Assembly: GCA_963854735.1 (NCBI GenBank)
Contig: OY978098.1
Location: 434,001 to 498,000 of the forward strand
Source: Marvania coccoides
Taxonomy: Eukaryota > Chlorophyta > Trebouxiophyceae > Chlorellales > Chlorellaceae
Direction: 5' to 3'
DNA length: 64,000 bases
Made by a program: the position numbers and the translations under genes
The notes under the pieces: model-generated
Seen by the model: the letters and a program-made list of their open reading frames with translations, nothing else
Database searches by the model: none
Told to the model about the DNA's origin: nothing
Part shown: in pieces, positions 22,520-34,645 of the stretch
Layout of the letters: each line of letters starts with the position of its first letter
Position numbering within the stretch: the stretch's first letter is position 1

Positions 22520-25500
22520 CTACATATTATTATTGTTCACCACGATGGCACGAACTTCTTCCTGCAGCTCTTCATCATTTAAACCCTTTGCAGCCTGCAA
22601 AAGTTTGTAAACGTTAAACTTATCGAAGCCATATAATGATGATTCTTATAAATGAGAGAGAACCAGTCCACAAAGAAAGGCTCCACACAAAAAAAAACGT
22701 ACCTCGACAAGTGCATCCATGTCCGCCGAGGAAGGAAAGGCTCCCATGTCTATTGCTCCACGAATGATATCCACAGCCTAAAAACAGGGAGTGGCCGGGA
22801 AATGTTCGAATAGGGCACAAAAAAGGCAATTTGTGATGTGAGTTATGTATGATACGATGTCTATCTTACCTCTCGAACGCCGAACAAGTCGCCGGATCTC
22901 GGGAATTCTAACATAAAGTCACCAGCAATTAATTTCGCCCCGCCGCCTTGCATCATTGCGGTCAAAGTCCTCGTAAAGTCGGCGTCCTCCTCTCGTTCCT
23001 CTTCTTCGTCGTCGTCATCATCCCGGCGCCCACGCTACATAAATTTTAACATGAATTTGGTTTGATAAAAAAATGCATAATGAATATGAAATAATGCAAA
23101 AATGCATACCTCTTCTTCGTCGTCATCTATCATGGTCCCCTCGTCTTCGTCATCCTCAATCTTTTCTTCAATTCTCTCCTCTTTGTAGCTGTCAAGGCTA
23201 ACAAGCTCTCCAACCGTCCAACTTTCCTCCTCCACCTTGATGTTGATCTGTAAAGATATAAAAGAAAGCTCGTCAGTCAAAAGATTCGTCCACTTCTCCA
23301 ATTAGTCTAGGAGGTAAAAACTTAGTATTTCATTTTATATTTCATCATGAGGTCACGTGAAAGTTTTACCCACCTTAATCGTCTCCTTTTCCTCCTCTGC
23401 GACGTAATCTGCCTCAGCTTCAGCACGAGCTTGTTTCACATTTTTTATCAGATCCTTCCGATTTCCACGCTCAGGGAGACCTCGAACGAGTAACTCGGCG
23501 CGCAGTTGGTTAACCCTCATTTTGCTAGGTTGCATCGGCGTCTTTTCGTCAGGACCAAGGCAGCAGAGGGTCTCGGAGTCGAATTGCATACCATCGAACG
23601 AAATTGGAGTTACATCTAAAATTGAAAAAAATAAGTGTGTGAGAGAGAATGCTTAAAGTAACGGAATTGAAGAATGCTGCTTTAATATAAATACAACACT
23701 TACTAGTTTCAGACTTTACACCCTCCTCGTCGTCACCCTCGTCATCTACTACATCGCCGTCATCCTCGAACTCTTCTTCTCCGGCGGAAGAAAGCCAGGC
23801 AGTCAAAAAGGTGCGGCCAGAGCTATCAACGGGCATGGTCTCCTGAGATAACACCCGTTCCTCTTTCCTCATGGCAACGAGCGCATCCACAATGTCTGCT
23901 GGGAGACCGTGACGGCTGATGACGGACAGAAAGAGAGAGCATTAGAAATCGAAAATGCACTGCCAGAATGTATGTATTCTGATTGACGCAATCAATATCT
24001 ATGAGGAAATAGTTACCTAATAAGAAGGAGAAAGTTGCCAAGGACGTCGTCACTCAAATACTGCAAATTTCCATGTGCCTCGCCAACAAGAGATTTGAAT
24101 GCCAGTGTGCCCATCTGCGTAAGACATGAATACGATCGCGCATAAGACATAATACGATCGCTCTCAATGCATAAACTAATATAAACTAATATAAATGACT
24201 AACCTGAGGATCATCAAGGTATACAGCGCTCTCAAGCAATAATGAAAATCCCTTTCGGTCCAAAGACATTCCATCACGACGCATTGATTGCCGCAACATC
24301 GAGATCCTCTCGGCCAACATGTTTTTAGGCAGATTTAATTTCAAATACATCTGCAAGACAGCATTAAGTGCCCCGATAGAGGCCGCATTCGCACTTCCAG
24401 GGAAGCCAAGCATCGCGTTCAACAAATCCTCCGCCTCTACAAAGAAATAGGCGAACTAGTGACTAATAATTAATTAGAAATAACCATGATAAACTAGTAT
24501 TATATTAATCCTCGGTGTAAGTCGGCCAACTGGTAAATGCGAAAAGTTAATTACAATGTGGGCATGCGCTCATACCTTCCACTTTCCCAGCAAGAGCGTG
24601 ACAGGTCACCAAAAAGCTGAAATGGTCCTTTTCTAAGATACCAGCAGCCTACGCGTGTATAATATATATACGTTGGGAGGAAGCATTTAGCCTTGTAATG
24701 ATACAAAATGTTGCCTTGCAATTTCCAAATAAAACGCTCTTCACTAACCTGAGGCTTTCTCATCTCGTCCAAGCAGACTGTTGCAGCTGCAAGGTTGCCC
24801 TGGCGGCAATAGCACTTCAGCATGGCATCATACAGTCGCTTGTCGGGCAGCATGTTCTCCTGCTTCCCCTACAGTTAATGGAAGAAGAGGAGGGCGAAGA
24901 GTGATTAATTGATATTAAATGCAGAAGTTGATGAGAATGCATATGAAGAAAAAAATGAAAATGATGAGTACTTATCAACAATCTTCATTGAAGAGCCATT
25001 ATTAGCTTAATTAATATTATAATAATACATATGATGAGCATATGGAAATACGATGCATGCATATATGATTAGATCTAATTAAGTTAGCAATTTAAATTGC
25101 ATAATTTAAATTATTCTTTAAAAAAGTGAAAAAAACAGCGCTACACTTGCCTGTTCCAGCAGCTCTGATGCTCTTTCAGCTTTTCCAGCATTGAAAAATG
25201 CCGTGGTGACAGCTCGCCAGCTTTTTTCGGAGCGTACGCCTGCCCGACGATTAGAGGCATACACAGCTTCGGCCGTTGCAAGGTCGCCTTCCTGGAGAAA
25301 CCCGTGGACCACAAGTGCATAGCTCTCTGGAAGAGGTTGAATACCTGGAGCAGGGGTGATATAAAATTGTTTATAAGTATAAAAAATGTTAATATTATAG
25401 CTGCAAGATATATATCTATATATATATATGGAAGAAGTGAATGGCAAGAGAAACAAATTCTTACCGCGCTCGCGCGATTCATGCTGCAAAGCCTCCAATG

Positions 25501-26420
25501 CTCCGCGAGGGTTCTTGCCTTTGACATGGCTATAGATGAGGGCATGGTAAGCTTTTGGTCCTGGAAGATGCTTTGCCTGCATCATATCCCGCAGCACTTC
25601 CTCGGCGGCTGTATAATTTCCTTGCTCTGCATGGCGCTGCAGTGTCCTGGAAAAGAAGAAACAGAGGAGAATATGCAAGTCTAGTTAATTTCTAACAGCG
25701 AATAGAATGCTAGACTACTGATTGCTATAGCCAGTTGTTTGCTTGCTCCCTGCTAATTAATAATAATGACTGGCGGCGACAAGAAAATGCAAAAAAAACG
25801 GGGGGGGGGTGGGGGGGGGGGTAAATAAACTAACCGATGCCAATAAAAGCGCCTTTTGTCATTCTCATCCGTAAGGTACCCTTTGAGATTGATCAACTTG
25901 CTGCCACGAATGTGCAGGCCGACTTTCTTTGCTAGCAGCTCCTCTTCCGCCTCCATCTCTGCTTCCTGCTTCAGCTCCAACTCTGCAAAAGATAACAATT
26001 AAAAAATCGCGTTTACAAACACTTCAACTGTCACTTGTGCCATTCCCAGCGAAATATGAGCAGTATACATAGCGGGAGACGCTCAAAACTTGCCTCGCTG
26101 AGCTATCCATCCCACCCCTTTGCCGGCATCGTCCTCATCCAGCCCAGAGTCTAGGAATGCGCTGCCTGCAATTAGATTGACAATTTTAATAAATTGATGC
26201 AGAAAGCGTCATCAAATTTGGCAAAGAACACGCGTCCAGCGGGCAGAGAAAAAGACTGGCCCCCGCCTGGCCGCTGCCTCCCACCTGAGTTTCCAATATC
26301 GCCTGCCTTGCACATTCCATTTCCAATGCGATATCGATACAGAGCTGGGGCTATTCTGTGCGAAAACCTGGCCGTAGGGCAACAGAATGCGGTGGCGGGC
26401 CGCCGGAAAATCGACTGCAT
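22520..26420 (-). CDS. PPR-SAP protein, PAP1/pTAC3-like
   Basis: Fifteen exons: 26285-26420, 26094-26165, 25835-25982, 25465-25646, 25151-25344, 24749-24868, 24576-24648, 24204-24436, 24017-24114, 23704-23915, 23374-23615, 23110-23247, 22870-23034, 22703-22777, 22520-22594. They give 720 aa. The Arg-rich, acid-poor N-terminus (MQSIFRRPATAFCCPTARF) suggests organelle import. Helical PPR-type repeats fill about residues 85-400 (KAYHALIYSHVKGKNPRGA; YALVVHGFLQEGDLATAEAV; YDAMLKCYCRQGNLAAA). A SAP-type DNA-binding motif lies at about 520-555 (MRVNQLRAELLVRGLPERG), then very acidic tracts. PPR plus SAP is the layout of PAP1/pTAC3, a subunit associated with plastid-encoded RNA polymerase. That identity is inferred from architecture. 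Introns after exons 2 and 5 use GC donors (GAG|GCAAGT, CAG|GCAAGT). Confidence 0.85.
25800..25821. repeat. G-tract (G10-T-G11)
   Basis: G homopolymer, read as a C tract on the transcribed strand, just inside intron 3 of the PPR-SAP gene. Confidence 0.85.
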
Positions 26421-26674
26421 TTTTCAATCTACCTCTTTCGACTTTCGCAAATGCCGTCGCTGTGCGATTTAATCGACTTTTCACTAAATTTGCATATAAA
26501 TCAATTGCTATTTGATTTATTCTATTTTTATATGGTTCGAAAAAAAGTTCCAAGCAAGTATTATTCGGGCCAGCCAGTCTTTCTTTCCTCCCTCATGCCT
26601 CCTATATAGCGTGGCTGGGGCGTTGATACTAGCAATGTGTCTTTTACGGTCTGAGTGCACAGCATAGGGGGTCA

Positions 26675-27676
26675 TCATCTTTTAATCTCGGCAATGTGCC
26701 GCTTCCGCCACCGTCCACCCTACAAATGAATTGGTCATTTCAACTTGAACTACTTCTCAATTCACGAAATGCTATTTGCTGCACGGTGTATAATTTCGCG
26801 ATTTTCCCATAATTTTATACAGTCGTTAAAGTAGAAAAATTCTTGAAAGAATTCAATTTATTTTTCCTCGGTCGGATTCAAGCTGCATTAATAATCAAGA
26901 GACCCAGTGAGTGAATGGTAAAGAGAAGCAAATAGATTCATTCAGCATAGCAATTGAAATGCAATAGACTCGTAGACTCACAATCATTTTCACACGATCC
27001 ATCGTGGCAGTGTCGTCAGGATGGAGGCTGCTGCAGTCTTCAGATCCGTAGGGCTCCTTAATAAAAACCTGCAAAGTTAAAAAAAACAAAAGTTTGATAT
27101 CCAAAAATTTAGCAACAATAGAAGCTTACTTAGTAAGTAATAAGTATATTAAATTAAGTCGCCCCTCCACTCTCAGAAAAAACTCACCTCGTCCAGCACC
27201 ACAATCGTCTTGTCCTGCCATCTGCAAGGCAGGGTCTTGGCAAGCGTATCAAACACGCGTTGCCCCTCCTCCGTCACCCCCAAGCCGATCTTTGCCGCCT
27301 CCAGCTCTGCTGCTCGCACAGCCCGCTCCTCCCGGTCCCGACTACGCCGCTCGTCCACGGGGGGGAGGGGTTCCGTGGGGCCCTCCGCTTCCCTGGCGCA
27401 CTCCAACACTGTGCTGACATAGTCCTGCTTGATTATTCTGAGATTGGTGTGAAACGGGGTGCTGCCCTCCTGCTGCACCACGATCACACCGCGACGGCCA
27501 TCCGAAGTGCACCCAAACACCACGCCCGAGACATCCTGCAACAAAAACATAACTATTTAGTCCTCCGACTTTCAAATCGTCGCTGAAAAGCTCCGTGAAC
27601 GCGCCTCTCCATCTTGTGTTTGCAGTTTTAAGCGCCGGCCCAGCAGCTCTGCCTCAGTCAGATCAGTCTCCGACAT
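26675..27676 (-). CDS. LSM12: LSM12-like protein
   Basis: Lsm-fold protein with an anticodon-binding-like (AD) domain, linked in other eukaryotes to ataxin-2/RNA-granule complexes. Exons 27605-27676, 27188-27535, 26982-27068 and 26675-26719 give 183 aa (human 195). The Lsm half runs to about residue 75 (LKLQTQDGE, DVSGVVFGCTSDGRRG, TNLRIIKQDYV). The AD half has GLGVTEEGQRVFDTLAKT, WQDKTIVVLDEV and PYGSEDC, which align well with LSM12. Intron 1 needs a GC donor (GAG|GCGCGT), the weakest of the GC donors in the window. The last exon of 14 codons (GGRWRKRHIAEIKR) rests on splice-site quality only. Confidence 0.88.
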
Positions 27677-27998
27677 CTCGTACACGCGATCTTGGATTTT
27701 AAGACTAGGTTTAAATAAACAACATCAAATAAACAAATTGAAATATCTCCCAACAAATTTCACATTCTTTCACAAAAGTCGAGGCGATTTGCTTGCTGAA
27801 AACTTCTCTATTGTTCGCGCTTATTAAATTTCAAAAGACTGTGCACCAGTCACGCAGGAGCCAGGCATCAAACAACGCTTCGTGGGAACACATAACTCTT
27901 GCATAACTTTCATTTTTTCAATCTTTCGACGTCTGAAGCGGGTCATTTTGCTTATTCTTACGCGCACCATCACCAAAACCGGTTGTGTCCTCCATCAG
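27677..27998. other. Divergent promoter region, LSM12 / RBM25
   Basis: 322 bp of T-rich DNA between two divergent starts of RNA-binding protein genes. No gene seen. Confidence 0.5.
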
Positions 27999-29834
27999 AT
28001 GCAGCCGCCTCACCGACCGGGGTTTCCCCCGTATATGCCGCAGCCTGGTTATGGTGCTCCACCGCCTTACGCGCAAGGGGCCCCTGCCTACCCTCAATAC
28101 CCTGGTAATTGTACAGTTAACCAATAGCAAGCCTCTCCTTGTTCCCTGCCTCTGAAACCTCTCATTTCCGGTACGCATGCAGTGCGGTATCCCTACCAGC
28201 AATCCCACCCTCACATGCATCACAATAACAGAGGCTACGCCCGCCCCGCTCCTCGCCAGACTTTCCCCACTCAAGGTAGGCTGTTATTGCAGTGTTTCTC
28301 CGCCTAAAATGTCGTTTGGAAGGGCACTGACCCTTCGAACTTTCTCGTTTTGCAGGTGGCACCCCGGCCAAGAGCACCACGCTGTGGGTGGGCAAAATAG
28401 CGGCCACCGTGGAGCCGCACCTTATTCGCGCGCTGCTAGAGGCATGTGGCCCTCTCAAGGAGTGGAAACCCGCCAGTGATCCTGCCACGGGCACCACCAA
28501 GGGCTTTGGATTTTGCACCTACATGGAGCCCGAAGGCGTGCTAGTGGCGCTGGAAGTTCTGGATGGACAGATGCTTGACGGACAAGCCCTGTCTCTCAAG
28601 TGTAACTCGGTAAGAACTGGAGTTTATGCAATTGCGCTGACTCTGCGCAATTAACAATATTTTTGTTGGTAACATTGGTAACATTTTGTTGGTAACACCA
28701 TTTTTTTCCTCCTCAAAATTCGGTTTGTTTCTTTTAGGCTACTGATGCCCACGTGCATTGGTACAAGACCATAAAGGAGAAGGAGCGTGCTGCGGCAGCG
28801 GGAAAAAGTGAAGCACCCACAGAAACAGGCGAATTTCTGGCTGAAGACAAGGCAGCGGCTCGGGAAAAAGTGGCAGCTCTGACTGCAGGGAGGGATGCTC
28901 CCCTGGAGAAGCCTGCTGATGCCACAACAGCTGCAACGGAGTTTCTAACGAATCTGGGGGCAGGGATGGACCAGCCTGCTGAGCAGCATCGGAAGAGGCG
29001 GGATAGGGAGGACAGGTGAGCAGGAAAATGAATAATAACAACACTACTGGCGATGTGCTTTTTATTTTGCTTTCCAATCCATTGTTTTATTTTTATTTTT
29101 GCAGTCATCACGATCGAAAGCGGCGACGTGAGAGCGAGAGAGATCCAGAGCGCGCCCCGGCTGCCAGTAAAATAGAGGTGGTTTTGGCTCCGACGAGGGT
29201 GCCAGCAGAAGTGGCCCAGCGCAAGCGGCCCCTCGCAGTTGCAGCATTTCACGAGGAGGACAACGAGGGGCAGGAAGATGCCCAGGCCCGCAGGCTCATC
29301 CCCATCAAATATTCTGACGAGGAACTCAAGGCAGCTCACGGCGAGTCCGGTGCAGCTGAAATGGCCGCTCACGGCCGAGCTCCCAAACCGCCGCCGGGCG
29401 AGCCTGACCACAAGAGGCAGCTCATGGCGCTCGTCCCAAAAGACAAAGATGCCGTTTTTGCGTATGCTGTGAAGTGGGAGATGCTGGACTCTGCGCCTCA
29501 GGACGTTAAAAACCGCCTGGCTGGATGGGTGGGTAAGAAAGTCAAGGCGCTGGTGGGGGACGATGCAGACGCCACTGGTTTTGCTGACTTTATTGTGGAA
29601 GAGGTGTACGCGCACCGGTCTGCGGAGCAGCTGCTGTCCAGCCTGCAGGATGTGCTGGATGAGGACGCGCATACCTTTGTGATGCAGCTCTTCAAGGTAA
29701 GAGATAATACAAAATTTATCTTTTATACTTCAGTTTTTATTTTTGTCTACCATTCAGTAAAAGCTCTCTGTTTTGCGCAGTTGCTCATCTTTCAAACCGA
29801 AGTGCTGGCAACAACTTGCCGGGGTGGGAAATAA
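27999..29834 (+). CDS. RBM25: RNA-binding protein 25 homologue (RRM plus PWI)
   Basis: Splicing regulator that associates with U1 snRNP and affects 5' splice-site choice in animals and plants. Exons 27999-28104, 28183-28275, 28356-28609, 28738-29015, 29105-29696 and 29781-29834 give 458 aa, shorter than animal RBM25 (~840) because the central RE/RD repeat region is reduced. A Pro/Tyr-rich N-terminus (MQPPHRPGFPPYMPQPG) leads to an RRM at about 70-150 (TTLWVGKIAA; GFGFCTYMEPEG). A basic, acidic linker (DRKRRRESERD) follows, and then the C-terminal PWI domain (VKWEMLDSAPQDVKNRLAGW; FIVEEVYAHRSAEQLL). All introns are GT-AG. The 3' end converges on ALG6 with 84 bp between stops. Confidence 0.95.
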
Positions 29835-29855
29835 ATGAACTTCTCACTCAGCTGA

Positions 29856-29860
29856 TTACA
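29856..29860 (-). promoter_or_regulatory. Putative TGTAA poly(A) signal of ALG6
   Basis: TGTAA on the minus strand about 59 nt past the ALG6 stop, between the two convergent stop codons. Confidence 0.45.
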
Positions 29861-29918
29861 TTAAGCAGTAGTACAGTTATTAATCTGAATTTAATTAAAC
29901 TCGCATATTGCATAAGTA

Positions 29919-32054
29919 TCAGTGCATATATTTCAAATGCTGTCTGTAATATTGAACAAATGTTGACATTAACCGGAGCCATGCCCATGACACCATTGCG
30001 GCGTCCCACAGAAAGGGATACCGTGCAGGCGGGGTCACACTCGCACGCAGGATGTTCATTCCCAGCATGCCAGCGAAAAATAGTGTTGACGTCAAGGTTT
30101 CTTTATTGGAATACCACGGTTGAGGCTTCTCTCGTCTCCGCCGTCGCCTTACGCTGGCATATGGCCCTAATGCTTGCGGAAAAGCACTGAGAAGTAAGGT
30201 GACTCCGAGATGCACCAAAATCAGGCCCCAAAAGGCCTCAACCAGGCCATCTTTCTCCAAAAGAGGGTACACACTGAGCATGCTTGCGTGGACGACAGAG
30301 ACACCCAGGTGCTCTTTACCCGCCATCAGCATGGTCAGCGGTAGCAAGGGAAGTAAGATTGACTTTTCATGGACCTGAAGGAAGCAAGAAATAAACTTTA
30401 AGGAAGCAAGAAATAAACTTTAAATATTTTGGTATTGTTTTTTTTTTCCGTTGTAAAGCAAAATATATTCAGAAAAAAGGGTGCAACTTGCCTGGAAAGA
30501 AAACATGAAAAATGACATCGAGGTGACCGCCAAGCACAGCATGAAGCCATGTATTGTCGGGCGCTTTGCCTGTATGACTGCTGCTGGTAGGAGAGCCAGC
30601 AGCGTAGCCGCAGTGCACATGCGCAAGAGCAGTTGCGGTGCAAACAGCTTCTTCCACTTAATTGCGATTGAAGAAACACACCAGAAGTTTGCCACATAGT
30701 CTTCAAAAAGCCCTCGCTGGGTAGGGAAAACGCGGCCAAGAACAACAAGTCCCGACTCGACTGAAGACAGGAAAGGCGCCCACATGAGCGCCATTGACGC
30801 AAGAACCACTGTTCCCAAGGCAGCAAACATACTGATCTGCAAATAAAATGACGAAATAGTAAACGATAACTCTCTTGTCTTTTATATAAAATGAAGAATC
30901 TATCAAGACACAACAAACCTTGGCGCCCCACCCTTTCCGCTGGATGCAACACCCCAAAAGGTGCGCAAACACCGCAGGCGCAAAGTACAAACTCATTTGT
31001 TTGTGGCTCAACGAAGCACAGAAGAGGAAGGCCCCTATCAGCAGCTGACCAGAAGAAATCAAAGCCACAGCTCCTGCCTGGACGGTGAAAAGCATATTTT
31101 TAGCTTTAAAAGGAAAGCTCCATCAAATGATGATTGCATGTCCATGGCAAAATTACGAAATAGTCTCTCACCGCAGCCCCTAAGCTGATGCAGTTATATT
31201 GAAAATGTCCGTGGTCAATGATGAGCAGTGCAGGATTCAGAGCCATGGCTGCGAGCACCGTAAGCCGCTGCTGCGGAAGCTTGTAAAGGGCAAATGCGCA
31301 GGCCAGGCATGCTGGAAGGTAGCCTGCATAAATAGTGGCGAATTTATTGCCATATTGTATTTATATATGAGATTTGCTGCATATTTCTCCCACCAACTCT
31401 TGAATTTCCTGCAAAGATAAAAAAAAAACCTACAGAGCACGTCTGATACAAGCACCGTAAGCCGCATCAACTGCTTGCTCGAAGGCGATTCGTAGCCATG
31501 CGATGAAACCAATTCCACCGCAGCAGGTTCAAAGAGCGAAAGGAACTTGCCGCATAGCCAGCTCTGTGCACAATTTGGACAGTTTATCAAGGAGTGCATG
31601 GATTAGCTTTGTTAAATATTCTGTAACTTGCCTGGTACCCAGAGAGTGGTGGATAGTCCAGGCCCCAGTAAGAAAGATTGTTTTGCAGAGAGTTCCGATA
31701 CCTGCAGAACAGAGAGCGGGTTAACAACTACCAATCACCCAGGGTTGACAGCGCGACGTGATTTGAATATATTTTACGAACCATTTGTTTGGAGGCAGAT
31801 TGATTGTGACCTCCATCCAATGGCGTTGAGCCTCATAGTCGCCAAACATAGGAAACGTCTCCTCCCCTGCATGAAAGAGGCCAGCTGTGCCAATAAAAAG
31901 CTGCCTCTATTAGCCCCATTACTCCATAATTTCCTCCGAAAAACGCACCAGAGTAAGAGTGCAAGCCAACGCAAAAGCGGAGCAGCACAGCCGCCAAGAG
32001 GGTGCACATGATGGCCCTTTTGAAAGCTCTGCTCCCTCCCATGCCGAGCACCAT
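29919..32054 (-). CDS. ALG6: Dolichyl pyrophosphate Man9GlcNAc2 alpha-1,3-glucosyltransferase
   Basis: ER-lumen enzyme (GT57) that adds the first glucose to the dolichol-linked N-glycan precursor. Exons 31949-32054, 31782-31866, 31632-31701, 31434-31563, 31172-31323, 30919-31077, 30492-30836 and 29919-30374 give 500 aa (human 507). An N-terminal membrane helix precedes the acidic loop MFGDYEAQRHWMEVT. The family signatures YWGLDYPPLSGYQ, SHGYESPSSKQLMRLTV, DHGHFQYNCISLG, FPTQRGLFEDYVANFWC and VHEKSILLPLLP follow, with many hydrophobic segments. These favour ALG6 over ALG8. Introns after exons 3 and 7 use GC donors, both CAG|GCAAGT. The ATG at 32054 is the first in frame. Confidence 0.96.
29945..29949 (+). 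promoter_or_regulatory. Putative TGTAA poly(A) signal of RBM25 inside ALG6 coding sequence
   Basis: TGTAA about 110 nt past the RBM25 stop, lying within the last coding exon of the opposite-strand ALG6. Confidence 0.35.
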
Positions 32055-32403
32055 CTTCACTTATGCAGGTTATCTCTGTGTCCGTCGTCTCAACGTAATG
32101 CCAACTCTATCAATGTGATCAGAAAAGCGGCAATTGGCTGCATCTGGGTCGCGTAGTATATTTAGCTTGCGATGCTTTTCCATCAATATATTATAAATTC
32201 TTTTAAATCGTTTTAAGTTAAAATCGACATTTCAGCATTCGAGGAAAGAGTTATTATCTTTTGCCAACCTCACTTTTACCTCCCTCTTTTAATTATTTGC
32301 AGTATAAGGCCTCTTCATAAATAAGATTGGAAGCAGAAGGACATACTTTGACCCTGCAGCTGTTTTTGTTTACATTTTTGAGGCGTGGCAGCGTCCCTCA
32401 AAC
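32055..32403. other. Divergent promoter region, ALG6 / histidinol dehydrogenase
   Basis: 349 bp between divergent starts, AT-rich in the middle. No gene seen. Confidence 0.5.
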
Positions 32404-34131
32404 ATGTTTTCAACTTCTCCTCTTAATAAAAACAGTTACCAATTAAAGAACGGCGCAGTTGCCCCGAGCTGCGGAAATTCCGGTGCCCGCCGGCTTGCTA
32501 ATAGAGGACGTGTGATTATTTCTCCTACCCGTGCTGTCGCGATGTCTGAGGGCACCATCAAAGTGTACCAAGCGTCTTCAATGACGAAGCAGCAGCTCAA
32601 AGACATCACCACCCGGCCACGCGTCGATTTCACCTCAATCTTGCAGACGGTGAGCAGCCTCGTCAAGTTTTGTTTTATTGGTGGGTTGAGCTCTGTGGCT
32701 CACCGGTCTTCCTTTTTAATCTATGCAGGTTGAGCCTATTGTGGAGGATGTACGGGCTCGTGGCGATGCCGCAGTCATTGATTACACAGCAAAGTTTGAC
32801 AAAGTGCAGCTGGAGCAGAGCGGAGTCTGCGTCCCCATCGATGTGAGCCTTTTTCTCTTTGTTTGCTTGGTTCTCTCCTTGCAGCATGCATTTTCCAATT
32901 GCATTTCGTTTCTAATGCCCTCATTTATCAAAACAACAGGCTCTCGCTGACCCTGACCTCCCAGCCGATGTCAAGGACGCATTTGACACCGCCTACAACA
33001 ACATCAAAGCTTTCCACGAAGCTCAGAAATCTAGCGGCGCAGTTGAGGTTGAGACCATGCCTGGCGTGCGGTGCTGGCGAGTGACCCGGCCCATCAATGC
33101 CGTGGGGCTGTACGTCCCTGGCGGAACGGCAGTCCTCCCCTCCACAGCGCTCATGCTTGCTGTGCCTGCGGCCATTGCTGAGTGCCAAACTATAGTGCTG
33201 GCTACCCCTCCTCGACCAGACGGCTCCATCACCCCCGAAGTTCTGTACTGCGCGAAAAAGGCTGGCGTGACGCACGTCTTGAAGGCCGGAGGGGCGCAAG
33301 CGGTTGCAGCGCTGGCCTGGGGCACTCAGACCTGCCCAAAGGTCAGTTTTATTTCATGTTATTATAATTGCTCCCCTTTTCCTCTATTATTGTTGGAAAC
33401 TAACTCTCAATCCCCCCCAAAATTCAACCTTTATAAAATAATAGGTTGACAAGATCTTCGGGCCTGGAAACCAGTACGTTACCGCTGCCAAGATGTTGCT
33501 GCAGAACGCCGAGGCCATGGTTTCCATCGATATGCCTGCCGGCCCTTCTGAGGTTTTGGTGATTGCCGATGCTGACGCCAACCACACCCACGTGGCCATC
33601 GATCTGCTGTCTCAGGCAGAGCACGGGGCAGACAGCCAGTCCATGCTGGTGGCGCTGCCCGGAGTGGACGTGGCTGCCATCCAGGCAGAGGTGGAGCGGC
33701 AGTGCAGCATGCTGCCGCGCGCCGAGGTCACCCGCCGTGCGCTCTCCCACTCCCGCATTGTTCAGGTCGACAGCACGGAGGATGCTATTGCATTCTCCAA
33801 CAGCTACGCCCCCGAACATTTGATTGTCAACGTGGAGGACGCCGAGGCGATGCTGCCGCAGCTCGACAACGCTGGATCTGTGTTTTTGGGGCGGTGGACG
33901 CCCGAGAGCGTCGGAGACTACGCTTCTGGCACTAACCACGTGTTGCCCACATACGGCTACGCCCGCATGTACAGCGGGGTGTCGTTGGATACGTTTCAGA
34001 AGAAGATGACCGTGCAGAGCCTATCGCTGGAAGGGCTGAAGCTGCTGGGGCCGACAGTGGCAAAGATGGCCGAGGTGGAGGGGCTGGACGCGCACAGGCG
34101 GGCGGTGACCCTTCGATTGGGGCTGGAGTGA
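32404..34131 (+). CDS. HISD: Histidinol dehydrogenase, probably plastid
   Basis: Last enzyme of histidine synthesis: oxidises L-histidinol to histidine with two NAD+, using Zn2+. Exons 32404-32649, 32729-32842, 32940-33341 and 33445-34131 give 482 aa. The first ~48 residues ([14 protein letters not shown]...) are Ser/Asn/Arg-rich with few acids and fit a chloroplast transit peptide. Catalytic and metal sites are visible: [30 protein letters not shown], the zinc ligands of [15 protein letters not shown], the Asp of [14 protein letters not shown], and the His of [10 protein letters not shown]. All introns are GT-AG. This is a plant-type housekeeping copy. Confidence 0.97.
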
Positions 34132-34163
34132 TGGTCTGTCAATTATTTAGTTTGTTTTGTTTG

Positions 34164-34168
34164 TGTAA
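34164..34168 (+). promoter_or_regulatory. Putative TGTAA poly(A) signal of HISD
   Basis: TGTAA 33 nt past the stop of HISD. Confidence 0.5.
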
Positions 34169-34197
34169 CCAGTGTGAGAGATGGGAAGAAATTGGTT

Positions 34198-34202
34198 TTA
34201 CA
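34198..34202 (-). promoter_or_regulatory. Putative TGTAA poly(A) signal of RPB10
   Basis: TGTAA on the minus strand about 87 nt past the RPB10 stop. It faces the HISD signal 30 bp away. Confidence 0.45.
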
Positions 34203-34288
34203 AAAAGGGAAGAGCAAACAAGTAATACCGTCAAAAATGGGTACAGTCAGTCACACAAAAAGTCGGGTGTCATTCTATCAGCAGCAGC

Positions 34289-34645
34289 TCATCGGCCTCC
34301 TCCCCCTCCCTGCTGTTGCTCGTTCGCACTGCGCTCATAGATGTTATAGTTCAGCAGCTTTTCTATCAGGTCGACGTGGGTCATAATCATGCGCCTGCAG
34401 CAGTATCGGTTGAGACCGAGCGCATCCATGGCATCTCTGCATCAATTCCAATAGGTAAAACGTGTTAAAAACTCGCAGAGCCTCATATACCTTGGGCATG
34501 CATGGATTTATTATTATTTTATGTTTCAACAGCACCGCCCAGCGCCCTACCCTTCCGAATATTCAGCTTGCAAAAGATCCAAGTATGTCTCCCATTTGTT
34601 GCCAATCACTTTGCCGCACGTGAAGCAGCGCACTGGAATAATCAT
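34289..34645 (-). CDS. RPB10: RNA polymerases I, II and III subunit RPABC5
   Basis: Small zinc-binding subunit shared by the three nuclear RNA polymerases, needed for core assembly. Exons 34551-34645 and 34289-34436 give 80 aa. The start [19 protein letters not shown], the CxxC and later CC pair ([19 protein letters not shown]) and LLNYN are diagnostic. The family is normally 65-71 aa; here a C-terminal Gln/Gly-rich extension ([11 protein letters not shown]) adds about ten residues. It starts 256 bp from the divergent POLA2 gene. Confidence 0.97.
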
